A DNA stretch of 64,000 nucleotides from Archegozetes longisetosus (lineage: Eukaryota; Arthropoda; Arachnida; Sarcoptiformes; Trhypochthoniidae). Position numbers and translations under genes: made by a program. Below the pieces are notes generated by a model. That model ran no database searches. It was not told the origin of the DNA and was given only the letters and a program-made list of their open reading frames with translations. This document shows, in pieces, positions 37,312 to 50,089 of the stretch. Each line of letters starts with the position of its first letter. Within the stretch, counting starts at the first letter, position 1. The DNA lies in the NCBI GenBank assembly GCA_018873245.2, contig JAEMBT020000001.1:5816220-5880219 (forward strand), given 5' to 3'.

Positions 37312-40199
37312 TGGAAGCATGGACCGGAATAGGTTTTTCGTTGTTAAACAGGCTGTCGAATGTGTAAAACTGCAACAAACTCTAAGTAACTGCCAAAATC
37401 TGTTATAAAGAGTGATGATTCATGTAAGAAATTGTTTAGTACTGAGAGATTAATGATTTTCTGAAAAAATTTTTTCAGTGAATGGGCTGTTGGTGCAAAA
37501 GACGTTACCTCTCTGGACGTACCGAAGATTTCATACATATAAAAAATGCTTCAATATAAGTGCATAGTTTAATTATAACTTTTTCACGCATTTTTCAGTG
37601 ATTAAATAAAATATTAATTCACTATTAAACGTGTCTCCTTTTTCTGCTCATAAAAGGAATCTTTTTTATTAGATTCTATAGCATGTTGTCTCAAAGTCTT
37701 GGTTTTAGTTATATTGTTTTATATCAAAATATTAGTTCGTTTTTCTTTGTTGTGCTGCTATTTGATATATTAGTACTTAAACGAGTATTGCTTTATCTAT
37801 TAGAAATTATTTAATATATTATAAACTAAACAGTTAATTAAGTATACATTCTAATTAATTTGATTATGTTAAAAACTTATCACAGAACTTCTCAATTATT
37901 TTGATATTTTGAGAAAAAATAATTATGATCACTAATTAAAAATAAATCTTGCAAGGATATGTTCATTTGATAACATATTTTAAGGAACTAAGTTTTTTTA
38001 TGAGTTTGCTCTTATCTTTTTTTGAAACAATTAGCGAGTATACCATAGAAGTTAAATATGATAAAACGTTTAGGTGATATATAAGACAAGCAGAAAAGTT
38101 TTTCGAACGATTACTGATCGAAATCCTTTTTAAATTGACTATTAGAAGAATGAACTTATATATTAACTTGTGTTCAGATAACTTCAATTATAACGAACCC
38201 ATTAGTATTAAAAGCTGATTTTTTCGTGAAGCGATTAAAGGTTCTATCTTTTGCTTAAATTAAAGTTACTACAGGTTGCTCATTTTCTCTATAAAAGTGT
38301 TTTGTTGTTTTTAAGAACATTCTTTTATTTCTTAGAACTATAATTTGTAGACCGACATTTTTTTTATTAAAGCTATATTTTTTTATCATTTAGAATTATA
38401 ACCTTTTATTAGAATATTTTTTAATTTCATAGATGGTAAATTATTATTAGAGTAATATTGTCTTATCTTCAAGAATTCTCATATTTCTTAGAGTAATATT
38501 CACTGTGGCTGATTTCGAGGAAAATCACCATAAGAGTGATTGCTATGATTGTCGTTTCTATTAAATGAAATCGAACTAAAATCCAAAGACAATAGTAAAG
38601 AGAGTGAATCTGTACAATTAAAAAATCTTGAGTCATGCCATGAATAATTTATTATTTTATCTTAATTCACATCAATTTATAATTTTTACATTTAATAACC
38701 AAATGATAATTATGTATCCACGTTGAATCCCTTATTGTATTTACTGAATATTGCCTAATATGATGATACGATATGACATTGTTTACTATAATGAATAACA
38801 AGTTTCTTATTTGAGAAAACATTACTTAATTTGAAGTATCATTTGGGTATAGAAAAGGGAAAATTCTCTCTAAATCTAGTAAAGGAAAATTACATTGCAC
38901 TACAAGTATTTTGAAATCTTTACCTGTTTTTTAATCCCACTGACGATTGAGATAAGTTGATTGTAGAAAGACGTAAGATTGACGCTCAAGAAGAGGGAAG
39001 TGAGTGAGCAGAAGAGGGAAGTGAATCTAGATGTGATAACCAAGGTTACTAACTTTTGTAAGAGTTGACTAGAACATAAAGACTTAAAGCAAGTCAGTAT
39101 ATAAATACGAAGATCATTGATGTTTGTTAGATACCACTTATCTTTTAGAGTATGTGAAAATTAATTGTTTTTCAGATTGAGAAATAAAATTTTGAGATAT
39201 AAAAATTTAAGAGATATTTGTTGCAATTTTAGTTATAAATTGACACTTAATTACATCTCTATCAAAATAAATAAAAACAAAAATTTTGTTGGCGTTAAAC
39301 AATACTCATCAAAGTTTTGCTATTCACAAAACACAGCATGATTAGAGGAGGCATTTGTTGATGTTTATTTGTATTAATTACCAATGTAATACAAAATTTT
39401 TAAATTGAATTTATATAAATTTCTACTTTGAATCATTTACAAAATTTTATTGTAAGTACTGTATGACTTAAACTAGATCTGTTCGAGAAAGAGATTAACT
39501 CAGAGTATATTTCTTTTATTATTCGACTGTTCATATGATTCCGATTTCATAGTTTGTCAGATTTAATATGAAAACGAGAGAGTTATTGATATACACAACT
39601 CTTTCATACATATAATTAAGTATTCATATTATTTCTTGTTATAGTCCTAAAATTCAGTCATTATTTATGAGAAAAGCGCATAACACAACTTGAACTAATT
39701 CAATTTGTGATTTTGGGAGTTTATGGCATTATAACTGAGGTATTAGATATTCCAAGTCCAAAACCATTCAAATACATAAGACAAGTAAAATATTTCATTT
39801 ATTCATTTACTTCCTATGTTTTATACCATAAGTCATAAAAATAAAACTAATAAACTCAAATCATTTTTTGTCAACTCGTTAAACACTTAGTAATCTTTTA
39901 TTTTTATAAATAATATTTAGAGTTGATTTGCATGAGGTTTTCAACATAAAACCTATCAAACACAGAGTTTCGTATTAAGTGTCTTATATTTAACTATAGT
40001 GTTGTATTAAGAAAATATTTGTAGTTTTCAACAAGTGTTGAGTTATGTTGCTATGTGTTGAGTGTTTTTTCAGATCCAGAATCAGGAGCAGTGGTCCACA
40101 TGGATCCTGACTCGAGGAACCACTAACAGTAGTTAATCTTAAAAACATTTGTTTTAACAATAAAATTATTACAAAACTTTGTTCTATGTTTAAAATACA
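37312..40199. other. Gene-poor AT-rich interval
   Basis: Nearly 2.9 kb in which I see no supported gene, transposon boundary or RNA gene. Short frames here look random. Confidence 0.55.
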
Positions 40200-40666
40200 C
40201 GTATGTTCAGTGTTTGGGATCAAATGATAGAGTTTAAGATAGAGTGTGTTGAGAGGATAACATTTAGCTTGATAAAAAATGTTGTATTAGGAAATAATAA
40301 AGACCCAAAGTTTTCCCAAACAAACAGGTTTATTAAAATAGCAAATTATTTGGAACAAATTATATTGCAAAATCATGCGTTCATACGTAACATGCCTCAC
40401 AAAATGTTCGTGATTCATGAAACAAGTTACAGTTCATTATAAGGTTTTAACATTTTTAGTAAATAAGTTTCGTTTAGTTAAATTGTGCGACAAAGTATTT
40501 CACATCTGTTTTACACTCATCCTAATGATAATATTTTATTATTTGAATAAGTTATATTTAGAAGTAGTCCTTTCAATAAATTGTTGTTTGGCTAAAATAA
40601 TATTAGCTTCTAATTTTCGTTAAAAATATTACTAAAGGCTTCAAAAATATCACAAAAATACCAAAC

Positions 40667-41151
40667 ATGTCAAGTATTAACGAATCATTGGAAGGTAAAT
40701 CAGTTTTAATAACTGGAGCAACGGATTTGGTTGGTAAAATGATTTTGTATCAAATTTTTCATTCTGTCAAAAGTGTCACAAATATTTGTATTCCGATAAG
40801 AAACATAAAAGAAAAATCTGTTAGTGAGAGATTTAGTGAAATGATTAGTAGAAGCTATTGTTTGTTTGAGAGTATTGATGAAAAATATTTGATGAAAGTA
40901 GTTTCAATTGAAGGTGATGTAATTACAAATGGTTTGAGCCTAAACGAAACTGATAAAAATCAAATTATAAATTATGTTTAGATTGTATTTGATGCTGCAA
41001 CTGATGCAACACAAACCTTAAGTATTGGTTTAGTACTGCTCTTTTAAATGATGATATTTCTTAATAATACTTTTGAAGTTCAAGAAGCAATTGATAACTA
41101 ATCCCATTCAGACTAAATGTCATCTAATTGTGTCGAAAATTGAACAAATTT
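40667..41151 (+). pseudogene. Truncated FAR copy 2
   Basis: Exon 1 of a third-lineage FAR begins at 40,667 with the Rossmann motif altered to GATDLVG. It acquires a stop at 40,979-40,981. A degenerate intron 1 follows, and then a short damaged piece of exon 2 that begins around AAGCAATTGATAACTAAT. At 41,152 homology ends abruptly and the inverted 1-1,090 block begins. The 5' flank (40,200-40,666) is also homologous to the other FAR flanks. This copy cannot encode an active enzyme. Confidence 0.9.
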
Positions 41152-42345
41152 TCCGAACGTCTTAAACACTATTAACAGTTCAAAAATTTGTTTTACTGTG
41201 TAATCTAATTAGTCTTCAAGTTTTCGTATAAAAATGCTTTCGATTTGCTATTAAAAGTTTCTAATAGATAGAGAAATTTAAATTAGAAAATAAATTTTGA
41301 TAAATTTTAGTCAAACGATATTGAATTACTTCAAATCATTCGAAGTAATGAAACGAAAAGTTGTTTATTTCATCAGTAGGTTTCTCTTTGATAATTATAT
41401 TGCTGTGAGTGTCTCGAATTAAATCCGAGAAAGAAGTTAACTTGAGGTGCGCTTTTTATTATTGGACTGTTTGTACAAAAGTGTATTCATACAAAGGTAA
41501 TACTGATTTACATATAATGCTAGTAATTATACATTGAATGACACAAATATCAAAAAACATATACTAATCGTGAGCACAAATGTTTGCTTATTAAATTAAA
41601 ATAAAACTAGTTTTCCAGTTCCTCAAAGTGAATTGCTATTTTACTCAATTTTTAAACAAAAGCATTTGAATTATATCTTATACACAAAGAAATATTGTAT
41701 TTTATGTCATGTGAAGCATTCAAAGATTAGAAGATAGTTAATATAATATCTGATATACATAATTAGTATCCAATAAACGAATTTACACAAAAAGAAGTTA
41801 AGTGACTACTTTACGCTTTGAAAAAAACTGCTCAAAAGTTTTAAATCTATTCTAGCTAATGGTTTGAAAATTTCCTCATTAATTACAACTTTATTATAAT
41901 TTTCGTATTGATTTGCATAAAATTCAAATCCACATGTCTTTAATTAAGATGTCTAATTTAAACACTGACTAAACTTCGAAGTATTTTTTTTCGAGTGATA
42001 GGATGTGATCAACGTTTGAGTTGATTATTCCTCAAACTATCATTGACAAGACGTTTGACAAGACTTGTCAGCTCTAAAAGTATTTCAAAGTGTTTTACTT
42101 GATTTAAAATAAATAAATAGTTTGATGAAATTGACTTGAATAAAATCGATGCACTGATTAATAGAAAAAATATTTGACAAATAATTAATAATCAGTGCAT
42201 CGATTTTATTCAAGTCAATTTCATTAAACTATTTATTCATTTTAAATCAAGTAAAACACTTTGAAATACTTTTAGAGCTGACAAGTCTTGTCTACTTTTG
42301 TTCATTCAATGCATTACTTAATGCTCAGTGTTTAGTAGGAAAGTC
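41152..42345. repeat. Rearranged inverted duplicate of window bases 1-1,090
   Basis: Three pieces are visible. 41,152-42,050 is the inverse of about 195-1,090. 42,057-42,190 is a direct copy of about 55-190. 42,190-42,345 is the inverse of about 1-155. The order and orientation imply a compound rearrangement rather than one simple inversion. No gene. Confidence 0.85.
42057..42292. repeat. 104-bp-arm palindrome with 28-bp spacer
   Basis: Arms 42,057-42,160 and 42,189-42,292 are almost perfect reverse complements, starting GACAAGACTTGTCAGCTC and meeting near GCACTGATTA. The palindrome is created by the direct and inverted pieces of the duplicated outer block abutting each other. Confidence 0.9.
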
Positions 42346-44675
42346 TATACTTAACACAATCTCTTTTGCAAAATATTACTCTAATCTAATTTAGCATTAA
42401 TTTAAATAGAAACTGAACTCTTCATTTTCACTTAATAAAACATATTTTATCTATTTAAACATATTCAAATCAGAAACTAAGTTCATATTTTCAATTTCTA
42501 TCAAAAAGTCAAAATAGAAGTTGAGGCAATTTAAATCGTTTTTACAGAAAAACATTAAAATACTGGAAGAACTTCGCACTAGAAAACTATTTGTCTAGTG
42601 AACAGTTAGGTACTTGTGATCGATCCCTTGCTAATAAATAAAATGAAAATGAGTCAACTGTAGATCATTGAACAAACAATTTCAATTAACACTTGTATTA
42701 AATATTCTCTGATTATGAAGACACAAGAGCGAAACTTGTACGAATGTTTAACGATAGTTCTGGTGTTTAAAATTACTTTGGTAATTTGTCTGAGAATGAT
42801 CATCAAATTTATTTCTGATTTGTAGAATCAAATGATCGCTTAAACTTCAAACAACTATTCAGTGGCATAATATACACTATCTCCAGTGGCCTGCAATATA
42901 GTTTTCGTTATTGAATTATTAAATCCAGTCGAATTGTGCATCAAAATTTTTTTAAGCATATTTCAACTAATTTGAAAGAAATTCATTGTGATAAATCAAT
43001 TTTCATATAAATTTTGAATTTAAGTGTATCCAAACTTTGAATGAGTTTCTCTCAATTTAATGTATTGATTCGAACAACGTTCATTAGACCACTTCTCATG
43101 TTTTATTAAAATCTGAATTTAATTGACTTACTCAAGAAAGCAACATCAATGCAGCTCTATGTCATTTGAGCGAAGGAAACATAAATAATTCAATATAACA
43201 ATGTTAATAATTTTCCCTTATCATAAACGCTTAATATTTTCATGCAGTTATTCAAGGTTTTAATAAAACTTTAGCAAAATTTGTTAGTTCATTACGCAAA
43301 ATTGCCAACTATTCATTACACTCTAATCGAAATCTTCACATTTTATTCTTATGCGTAAGGTTTATCTGATGAGTGTTTCCTTAAGTAAACTTGTTTTACA
43401 AACTTAAAATATAATTTAATGATTGGAGATAACTTGACTCAATGAATGTAATAATTAAATATAGATAATAGTTATTAAATTTGATGAATTTTTTTGCTAA
43501 ATTGAAAAAATGATGAAACGGATTGCTAAATATATATAATCTCTGATATTCTAAACACTTTATTTCCTTATAGCTTATTCTATTGTGAAATTTTGTCAAA
43601 TTAGTTAGTTTGGCAATTGTATTATCACTAAGTAAAAAATTAATTTGAAGTAATGTCAAATTTAAAAATAAAAACTTCATCTATTTAAGTAAAACCCAAA
43701 AATATTAACAATGTTTTATCTTTAAGAAAGACCAAGTTCAAAAATATTGTGATGATTAAGGAAAGATTAATAAAACATGTAAAAAGTCTTATAATTTTGA
43801 TTAATTTCTAATTATTTGATTTGATTTACCATATAATTGAGATTTTGCCATATGTTTTGCCAAATGTTTATTTTCAATAATAAAAATTGAAATTAAATGC
43901 CTTTAAACACAAACAAATGTTAGTTTAGCATCTTTACTTAACTACAGAAAATAGGTTTGCACTTGCTTGTTTGCTGTTTTACTTATAAAGCGCGTTTTAA
44001 AACTCGTGCTTGCTTATTCTAACAATTCGGGATTTTATTACTTCACTAATGAATCATTAATGATGATTAACAAATTTGATGTAAGGTAAATTGAGGAAAA
44101 TTTTAATAAGACAATTTTCCTGTAATGTTGCATTTCATAAATTATTAAGGAAATCTTCAGCTATTAACAAATTCTTGGATTTCGAAATACACTTAAAATT
44201 TTACTCTATAATTTAGGAGAGCGCTTGTTCACTTCATTCAACTAAAATTTGATTTCAAAACCTACAATCTAAATAAGAAGATAATGTTCAGCTTGATTAA
44301 CAATGTTACATAATAATAAAAATTGAAGATATTTCCTCAACAATTAGATCGTTGTAATAGCAAATTGTTTCTAATATTTATATTGCAGAATCATTCGCTC
44401 ATACTCATTATGCTTCAAAAAATAATTGATTTATTCACGAAACAAAGTACTGTTTTCCTTAAGGTTTAATTTTTTAGTAAAGAAGTTTCATTTGAATTCT
44501 GTATGAAACAAAGTATTGCAAACCGATTTTGCACTCACTCTAACCAAAGTATTTTCTTATTTAAATAGTTTATACTTAGAAATCGTCCTTTCAATAAATT
44601 GTTGTTTGGCTAAAATAATATTAACTTCTTATTTTTGTTAAAAATATTACTAAAGGCTTAGATAATATCACAAAA
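42346..44675. other. Intergenic and 5' flank of FAR copy 3
   Basis: 42,346-42,560 resembles the sequence just outside the right palindrome arm. From about 43,496 onward it is homologous to 10,445-12,582, but it lacks the nested hAT MITE pair. The intact target site CATATAAT lies at 43,830-43,837. No ORF is supported. Confidence 0.65.
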
Positions 44676-47600
44676 ATGTCAAAAAAATCGAATATTAACG
44701 AATCATTTGAAGGAAAATCAATTTTGATAACTGGAGCTACAGGTTTGGTTGGAAAAATGATTCTGTATAAAATTCTTCATTCTGTCAAAAGTGTCAGAAG
44801 TATCTATATACTGATAAGAAGTAAAAAAGGGAAATCTGTTAGTGAGCGATTTAGTGAAATGATTAGTAGAAGCTATGGTTTGTTCAAGAGTATTGAGAAC
44901 GAATCTTTGACGAAAATAGTCCCGATTGAAGGCGATGTAACGGCAGATGGTTTGGGTCTGAATGAAACTGACAAAAATCGAATTATCAATGATGTTTCAA
45001 TTGTATTTCATGCTGCAGCTGATGTCACCTTTGATACAAACCTTAAGTATTGGTTCAGAATTTAATTCTCTTTTAAATAAGTGATATATTTCAGTAATAT
45101 TTTTGAAACTTAGGAAGCAATTGATAACTAATGTCATTGGGGTTAAATATGTTATCGAATTGTGTCGAGAATTGAAGAAATTGGATGTTTTCGTTCATGT
45201 TTCAACTACTTATTCAAACCCTTTGGAAATAGTAACAGAAGAAAAAGTTTACATGAGAACTGCTCACGCGTTGCATATTTTGGATCACATTAAGTACTGA
45301 CCAATTTATATATAACTCATTGAATAATCAGTATTCATTTAATTTTAAAGCGATTCGGAATTCAATTTTAATGATAAAGAATTGATTGGAGACTTTCCAA
45401 ATACTTACACGTTCACTAAGAATTTAGCAGAAAATCTTGTTAAACATGAATACAAGAGGGAAGCACTCCCAGCAACTATTGTTAGACCTGGTATAGTATC
45501 AACGAGTATAAAAGAACCATTTTGTGGTTGGTTTGACTCAATAACTAGTATTGCTGGTGGAGTGATGTTGGCAGGTTCAGGTTTAGCTCGAATTACAACA
45601 GCAAATCTTGATATAACAGCAGATGCAACACCTGTTGATATAGTGGCAAATACTTGTATCGCTGCCGCTTGGAACACAATGACTAAATAGTATGCTATTT
45701 ATCTTGCATTGAAAAACTTTTTGGCTTTGGTACTGAATGATGCGTTATTGAAAATCACATTTTCTAACAATATTTATGAGTAGTGATGTAAAGAAAGTTT
45801 CTAGAAACTTTCTTTTTGATGAGAAAGTTTCTCGGGACTATTTTTCCTACGCTGTGATTATCTTGAATGCCAAAACCAAAATAAGTGATATTTTGAATAT
45901 TTAAAAGTCGCTAATGTTGTATATCGCTTAAATTAAAACACTATTTTAACTAAAACATAATTTTGAGCTGAGAAAATAGAAAATCTTCCCTAAGAGAAAT
46001 TTTGTGCGATAGAAAATTTCTCGAGATAATTTCTCCGGAAATTTTCTTTTTACAACACTATTTATGAGTTTAAGTTTGTCTTACGAGGGAAGTTCGGGAC
46101 TATGTAATAACCGATTTCAAAAATATTTTTATAGCATAAATAACATGTCATATGATGTTCGAAAAGGCATACAAAAAAGGCTGACCGCTAGACACGAGTT
46201 ATGACCACTCAAAAAGTGATTTTCTATGGCTTATTGATTCCTATGTATTTTGCTTATCAAAATGTACTCTAATTCAGTTAAATTACTCAATGGATGGCAA
46301 AATATTTTCAACAATGAAAAACTTCAAGACATTTTGGACAAATAAAAAGATAATCTGAAATTTCATATCTACTGTAAAACTAAGTTTCTACATATCGATA
46401 GCACTAATTTTTCGTATCTATCATGCCTTTTAAATTCAAAGGATTTCTAAAACAAAATTTAAGTTAAAGATAAATACGAAGATTTAGATCTACTGATATA
46501 TAGAAACTCACTTTTAAGTATAAAACTTCAGATTATTCTTTTTTGTTCAAAATGGCTTGAACTTTTTTCCTATTAACGATATAATTGCTATTCATTGAGT
46601 AATTTGAATTAGAGTACACATATGATAGGCAAAATACATAGGAATCAATAGAAATAAGCCATAGGAAATCACTTTTTGAGTGGTCATAACTTATAAGTGT
46701 CTAGCAGTCAGCCTTTTTTATATGCCTTTTCGGACATCATATGACGTGTTATTTATGCCATAAAAATATTTTTGAAATAGGTTATTACATAGTCCAGAAC
46801 TTCCCTCGTTAGATGTGCCTTATCTTTAGTGCATGTCCTTAACTAGCCTTAAATATAAATGTAATTTGCAACAATTAATGCCTCGTACTACCAAAAGGTC
46901 TTTCTTCCTACTTCAATTTTTCAAATTTTCTTTTAGTAGATCAGAACTTCGTGTCTATAACTGCAACACTTCTTGTTTGGGCGCACCAGTTGTTCGGCGG
47001 AATGTTGACTGGGGGCAGGACTTCTTTGATGAATATCCGATTTGGTTGACTATTAGACCCGTCAGCAATGTAAAGCCTACTTGGATTCCTGTCTTTTTGA
47101 TAAGATTCTTTTCTGAACTTTGTTTCGCCTATTTTCTCGACTTTCTTCTTCTACTAATTGGACATAAGAGAATGTATGAAATTTTTTTATACGTTCTAAG
47201 ATTTTACTTTATATTTATTGTTTTAAAGTGTTGTGCGATATATGAAAATTTATCAGCGTTTATCGAAGGCCAGTGAGTGCTTTATATCCCGTCAGTGGTA
47301 TTTCACTTACAATAATTTCGTCAAACTATCTGAAGAACTGATTGGAATCGATAAAAATACGTTTGATTGTGATACTCACAAAATTGATTGGATTAGGTAT
47401 GTTGTCCAATCGTATTTCGCAGGCAGAAAATCAATGATGAAAGAAACTGATCAACACATTTATTGGGCTCAGATACGTTATAAACTGTAAGATTTTAATT
47501 GATTGATTGATTGATTAATATATGAAACCATATTGATTTTTCTTATAGTTTGAAAACTGGTTACACATTTATGAATCATTTGTTAATGTATTTGTTGCTG

Positions 47601-47831
47601 AGTTTATTGCTCGCATACGCACCACTCGATTCGATGATAATTAGTTTATTAAACTCTGTTGGTTTATATTGCATTGAATGGAATTTAAGAGAAATTGGAT
47701 TTTATCTATTGTTAATGTCTGTTCTTTACAATATTGTTTTTCATTTTATTCCTAGAAAGATTCATGACCCACTTTTAATGGAATCAATTGCTTACGCTGA
47801 ACAGTATTTAGCTAAAGTTAGTTCGAAATAA
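44676..47831 (+). CDS. Fatty acyl-CoA reductase (FAR), copy 3
   Basis: Five exons at the same phases as the arm copies: 44,676-45,046; 45,114-45,293; 45,351-45,689; 46,937-47,486; 47,549-47,831. The enzyme has GATGLVG in exon 1, YTFTK in exon 3, then the sterile domain and a C-terminal hydrophobic segment, and would convert fatty acyl-CoA to fatty alcohol. It is clearly diverged from the arm copies, with many conservative replacements, so it is an older paralogue. Exon 4 is one base longer than the left-arm exon. The reading frame changes in 47,190-47,276, so either this copy has a break or there is an error there. Intron 3 is enlarged to 1,247 bp by two MITEs. Confidence 0.85.
45781..46060. 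mobile_element. hAT-type MITE in FAR copy 3 intron 3, TSD TTTATGAG
   Basis: A 280-bp element with ends TAGTGATGTAAAG and TTTTTACAACACTA and exact 8-bp flanks TTTATGAG (45,773-45,780 and 46,061-46,068). It is rich in GAAAGTTTCT-type inverted motifs. It is a different subfamily from the GGTGACC-ended MITEs. Confidence 0.9.
46084..46808. mobile_element. Long-TIR MITE with TTA target duplication (Harbinger-like?)
   Basis: 725 bp with inverted ends of about 220 bp beginning CGAGGGAAGTTC. It is flanked by TTA at 46,081-46,083 and 46,809-46,811. A 3-bp TWA duplication is typical of PIF/Harbinger elements, but no transposase is present, so the superfamily is only suggested. Confidence 0.8.
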
Positions 47832-48569
47832 TTTTTAAGTATCTGTAAACATTTTTCAAGCTTTTTGAGTTGTAGCTGGAGATTAATTTTAAAATTTTGT
47901 GTTTTATTAACAATTAAACGAGTTATGTAAAGGTGTAGGTTTATTTAGTTCTAAAATTTTTATGTCAATTTAAAAGTATTTTTCAAATATTCAAATTTAT
48001 TTACTTTAAACAATCGTGTGCTTAAAGGGTTTGAGGTTTATCAATTTTCAGATCAAATTACCGATTAGTTTTAAAACTTCAGATCTAAAAGCCAATTAGT
48101 CTAAATTTCTATATACTAAAAACTTTTAAAATTTATTAGCTGTCTTAAACGAAATACCACTACTGTAGTCTGCCCTATATCTAGTGAATATTCTCTGTTC
48201 CTTATAGTTTATAGACGAAATTATTAATAAAAGTGATTCTTGTGAATCTAAATTATGGTCGAACATACGTTAAATCGTAGTCTAAATTTTTTTAGAAAAT
48301 AATTTAACGCATTATTGAATTTGAATAAAAGTTTAATTAAAGCACTAATATTTAATTAATTGGAATAATAAAACAATTGAAAATAGCTTAAAATTAAATA
48401 TTCAAAAGTAATTATCGACTCTCACTAATTGATCGAACATATAAGTTTAAATTGAATGTTTAGAGTCTTCAATCATTTGTTGGAAGAATTTTCAAATTAC
48501 AGGTAAAACTGTAAACACAGTTATTCGTGAGATAACCTGCCAAAGGGTTTTAATCTATAGAGTGTTAAA
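47832..48569. other. 3' flank of FAR copy 3
   Basis: No ORF. Homologous to the inner palindrome flanks at 15,264-15,960 and, inverted, 16,690-17,394. The stretch from about 48,240 tracks the right-arm inner flank better than the left. Confidence 0.65.
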
Positions 48570-50050
48570 TAGAGCCCCAAATTTTGAAAAATTTTGATTC
48601 CTGTCCCGTCCCGCTCCTGCAAAGATTCAATCCCGTCCCGTCCCACTCCCACAAGAGTTTAGTCCGCTTCCTTCCCGTTCCTTCCCGAAATTCCCCCAAT
48701 TTTCCCGCAGTCAAAATTCGATTGAAAATTTCTACTTATTTTAATTATATAATTGAAAAACACATTCTGTTGATTACTATTTTAGACTAATTTCGAGACA
48801 TTTATTAACTGAAAAACAATTTTATTCAAAAATAAAATTAATAACATTTCAAAATAATAAATGAATACCTGAATTATATCCAAATCATTGAAGTAATTTA
48901 CTAATTGCTCGTTAAATTGATAACAAATTGGCCGACAGTTATAGTCTTTGATTGTATACCAGCATATTTGATTAAAACAAATTCAAAATTTTGTTTAAAA
49001 ACAAAAACTAATATTACTCTTTCACTGAATGTTTGCAATAAATATACAAAACTTTATCATTATTTTGTTGTATTAAACTATTCAATTTTGATTATAATCT
49101 GTATTTCTATTGATTTTTATGATGACGTGTGCTCTTATCTCATATAATTTTCTTTTAAGTTTTGATGTTAAATTACAGTTTGTTTAAATAACAGTTGATT
49201 GCAGATTTTTACAGTGCTAGAGTTAGGGGGAATTTGCGGGAATGCACTTTCTTTGAAGGAGTCCCGTCCCATCCCGTCCCGTCCCGCACTTAAAAAATTT
49301 CGTATGTGTCAGTTTCGCAGAAGTCAGTTTTGCAGAATGGCATTTTAACCTGTCAGTTTAGCCGAAAAGTGTAATATCTCTATTTTCCTATTCTCAGTTT
49401 AAGTTTTAGAAAACCCCTATCTTTCAAAATTATGAAAAGCTTGAGTTCTAGAAATAATTTTCGAGTACACACCTTCATGTTCTGCGTAAAAAATATTTTA
49501 TTATTGATGTAATAAATTCTAAAAGTATTTGAAACAATATACTGTAAATAGGAGTTGTTAAGCCAAATTAGTAGACATATATGATAAAAATCTTATTCAA
49601 CTATTCGAAAGTACGATTAAATAGTTTTTATAACTCTACTAATAAGTTAAATGTTATATGTTTTAAAATTTCAAGATTGAGCTTAAATATTAGTGGAAAT
49701 GAATGAGGAAAATCTAATATTTGACCAAATGTTTTTAGTCTTGTTATTTTCTATTGACTATTGGTGCTTAAGCTTTTATCTAAACCTGATGATTAATATC
49801 AGATTTTTGATTTTACTTTGATAAGTATGAATGAGCTGACAAACCCTAAGGTTTAGAGATGAGAAAATCAGTTGTAAAATTGATTTTAACCTGTTTCTGC
49901 TAAACTGACTGTATAAAATCCCATTCTGCGAAACTGACTTCTGCGAAACTGACACCAATCAAAAATTTAGTCCCAATCCCACCCCTTCCCGAGGGATTCC
50001 CGTGGGTCCCATGGGACTCCCACAATGCGGGACTCCAATTTGGGGCTCTA
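48570..50050. mobile_element. hAT-type non-autonomous element, TSD GTGTTAAA
   Basis: Ends TAGAGCCCCAAATT and AATTTGGGGCTCTA are 14-bp perfect inverted repeats. The flanking 8-bp duplications GTGTTAAA (48,562-48,569 and 50,051-50,058) are exact. Subterminal CCCGTCCCG arrays occur at both ends (48,603-48,660 and 49,260-49,290). No transposase frame is present. Another element is nested inside. Confidence 0.9.
49307..49954. mobile_element. Nested TIR element with iterated GTCAGTTT motifs
   Basis: Inverted ends of about 64 bp begin TGTCAGTTTCGCAGAAGTCA. Each end contains three copies of a GTCAGTTTnGCnGAA unit, in opposite orientation at the two ends. It is inserted in the hAT-type element. The target duplication is not obvious. 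Iterated subterminal motifs like these are commonly transposase-binding sites; that role is an inference. Confidence 0.8.
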
Positions 50051-50089
50051 GTGTTAAATTTTACTACAGCTATTTCGAAAGTTTATAAC

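Noticed and set aside
40203-40442. 79-codon plus-strand frame upstream of FAR copy 2
   Set aside because: Homologous to untranslated 5' flank of the other FAR copies, where it is not open.
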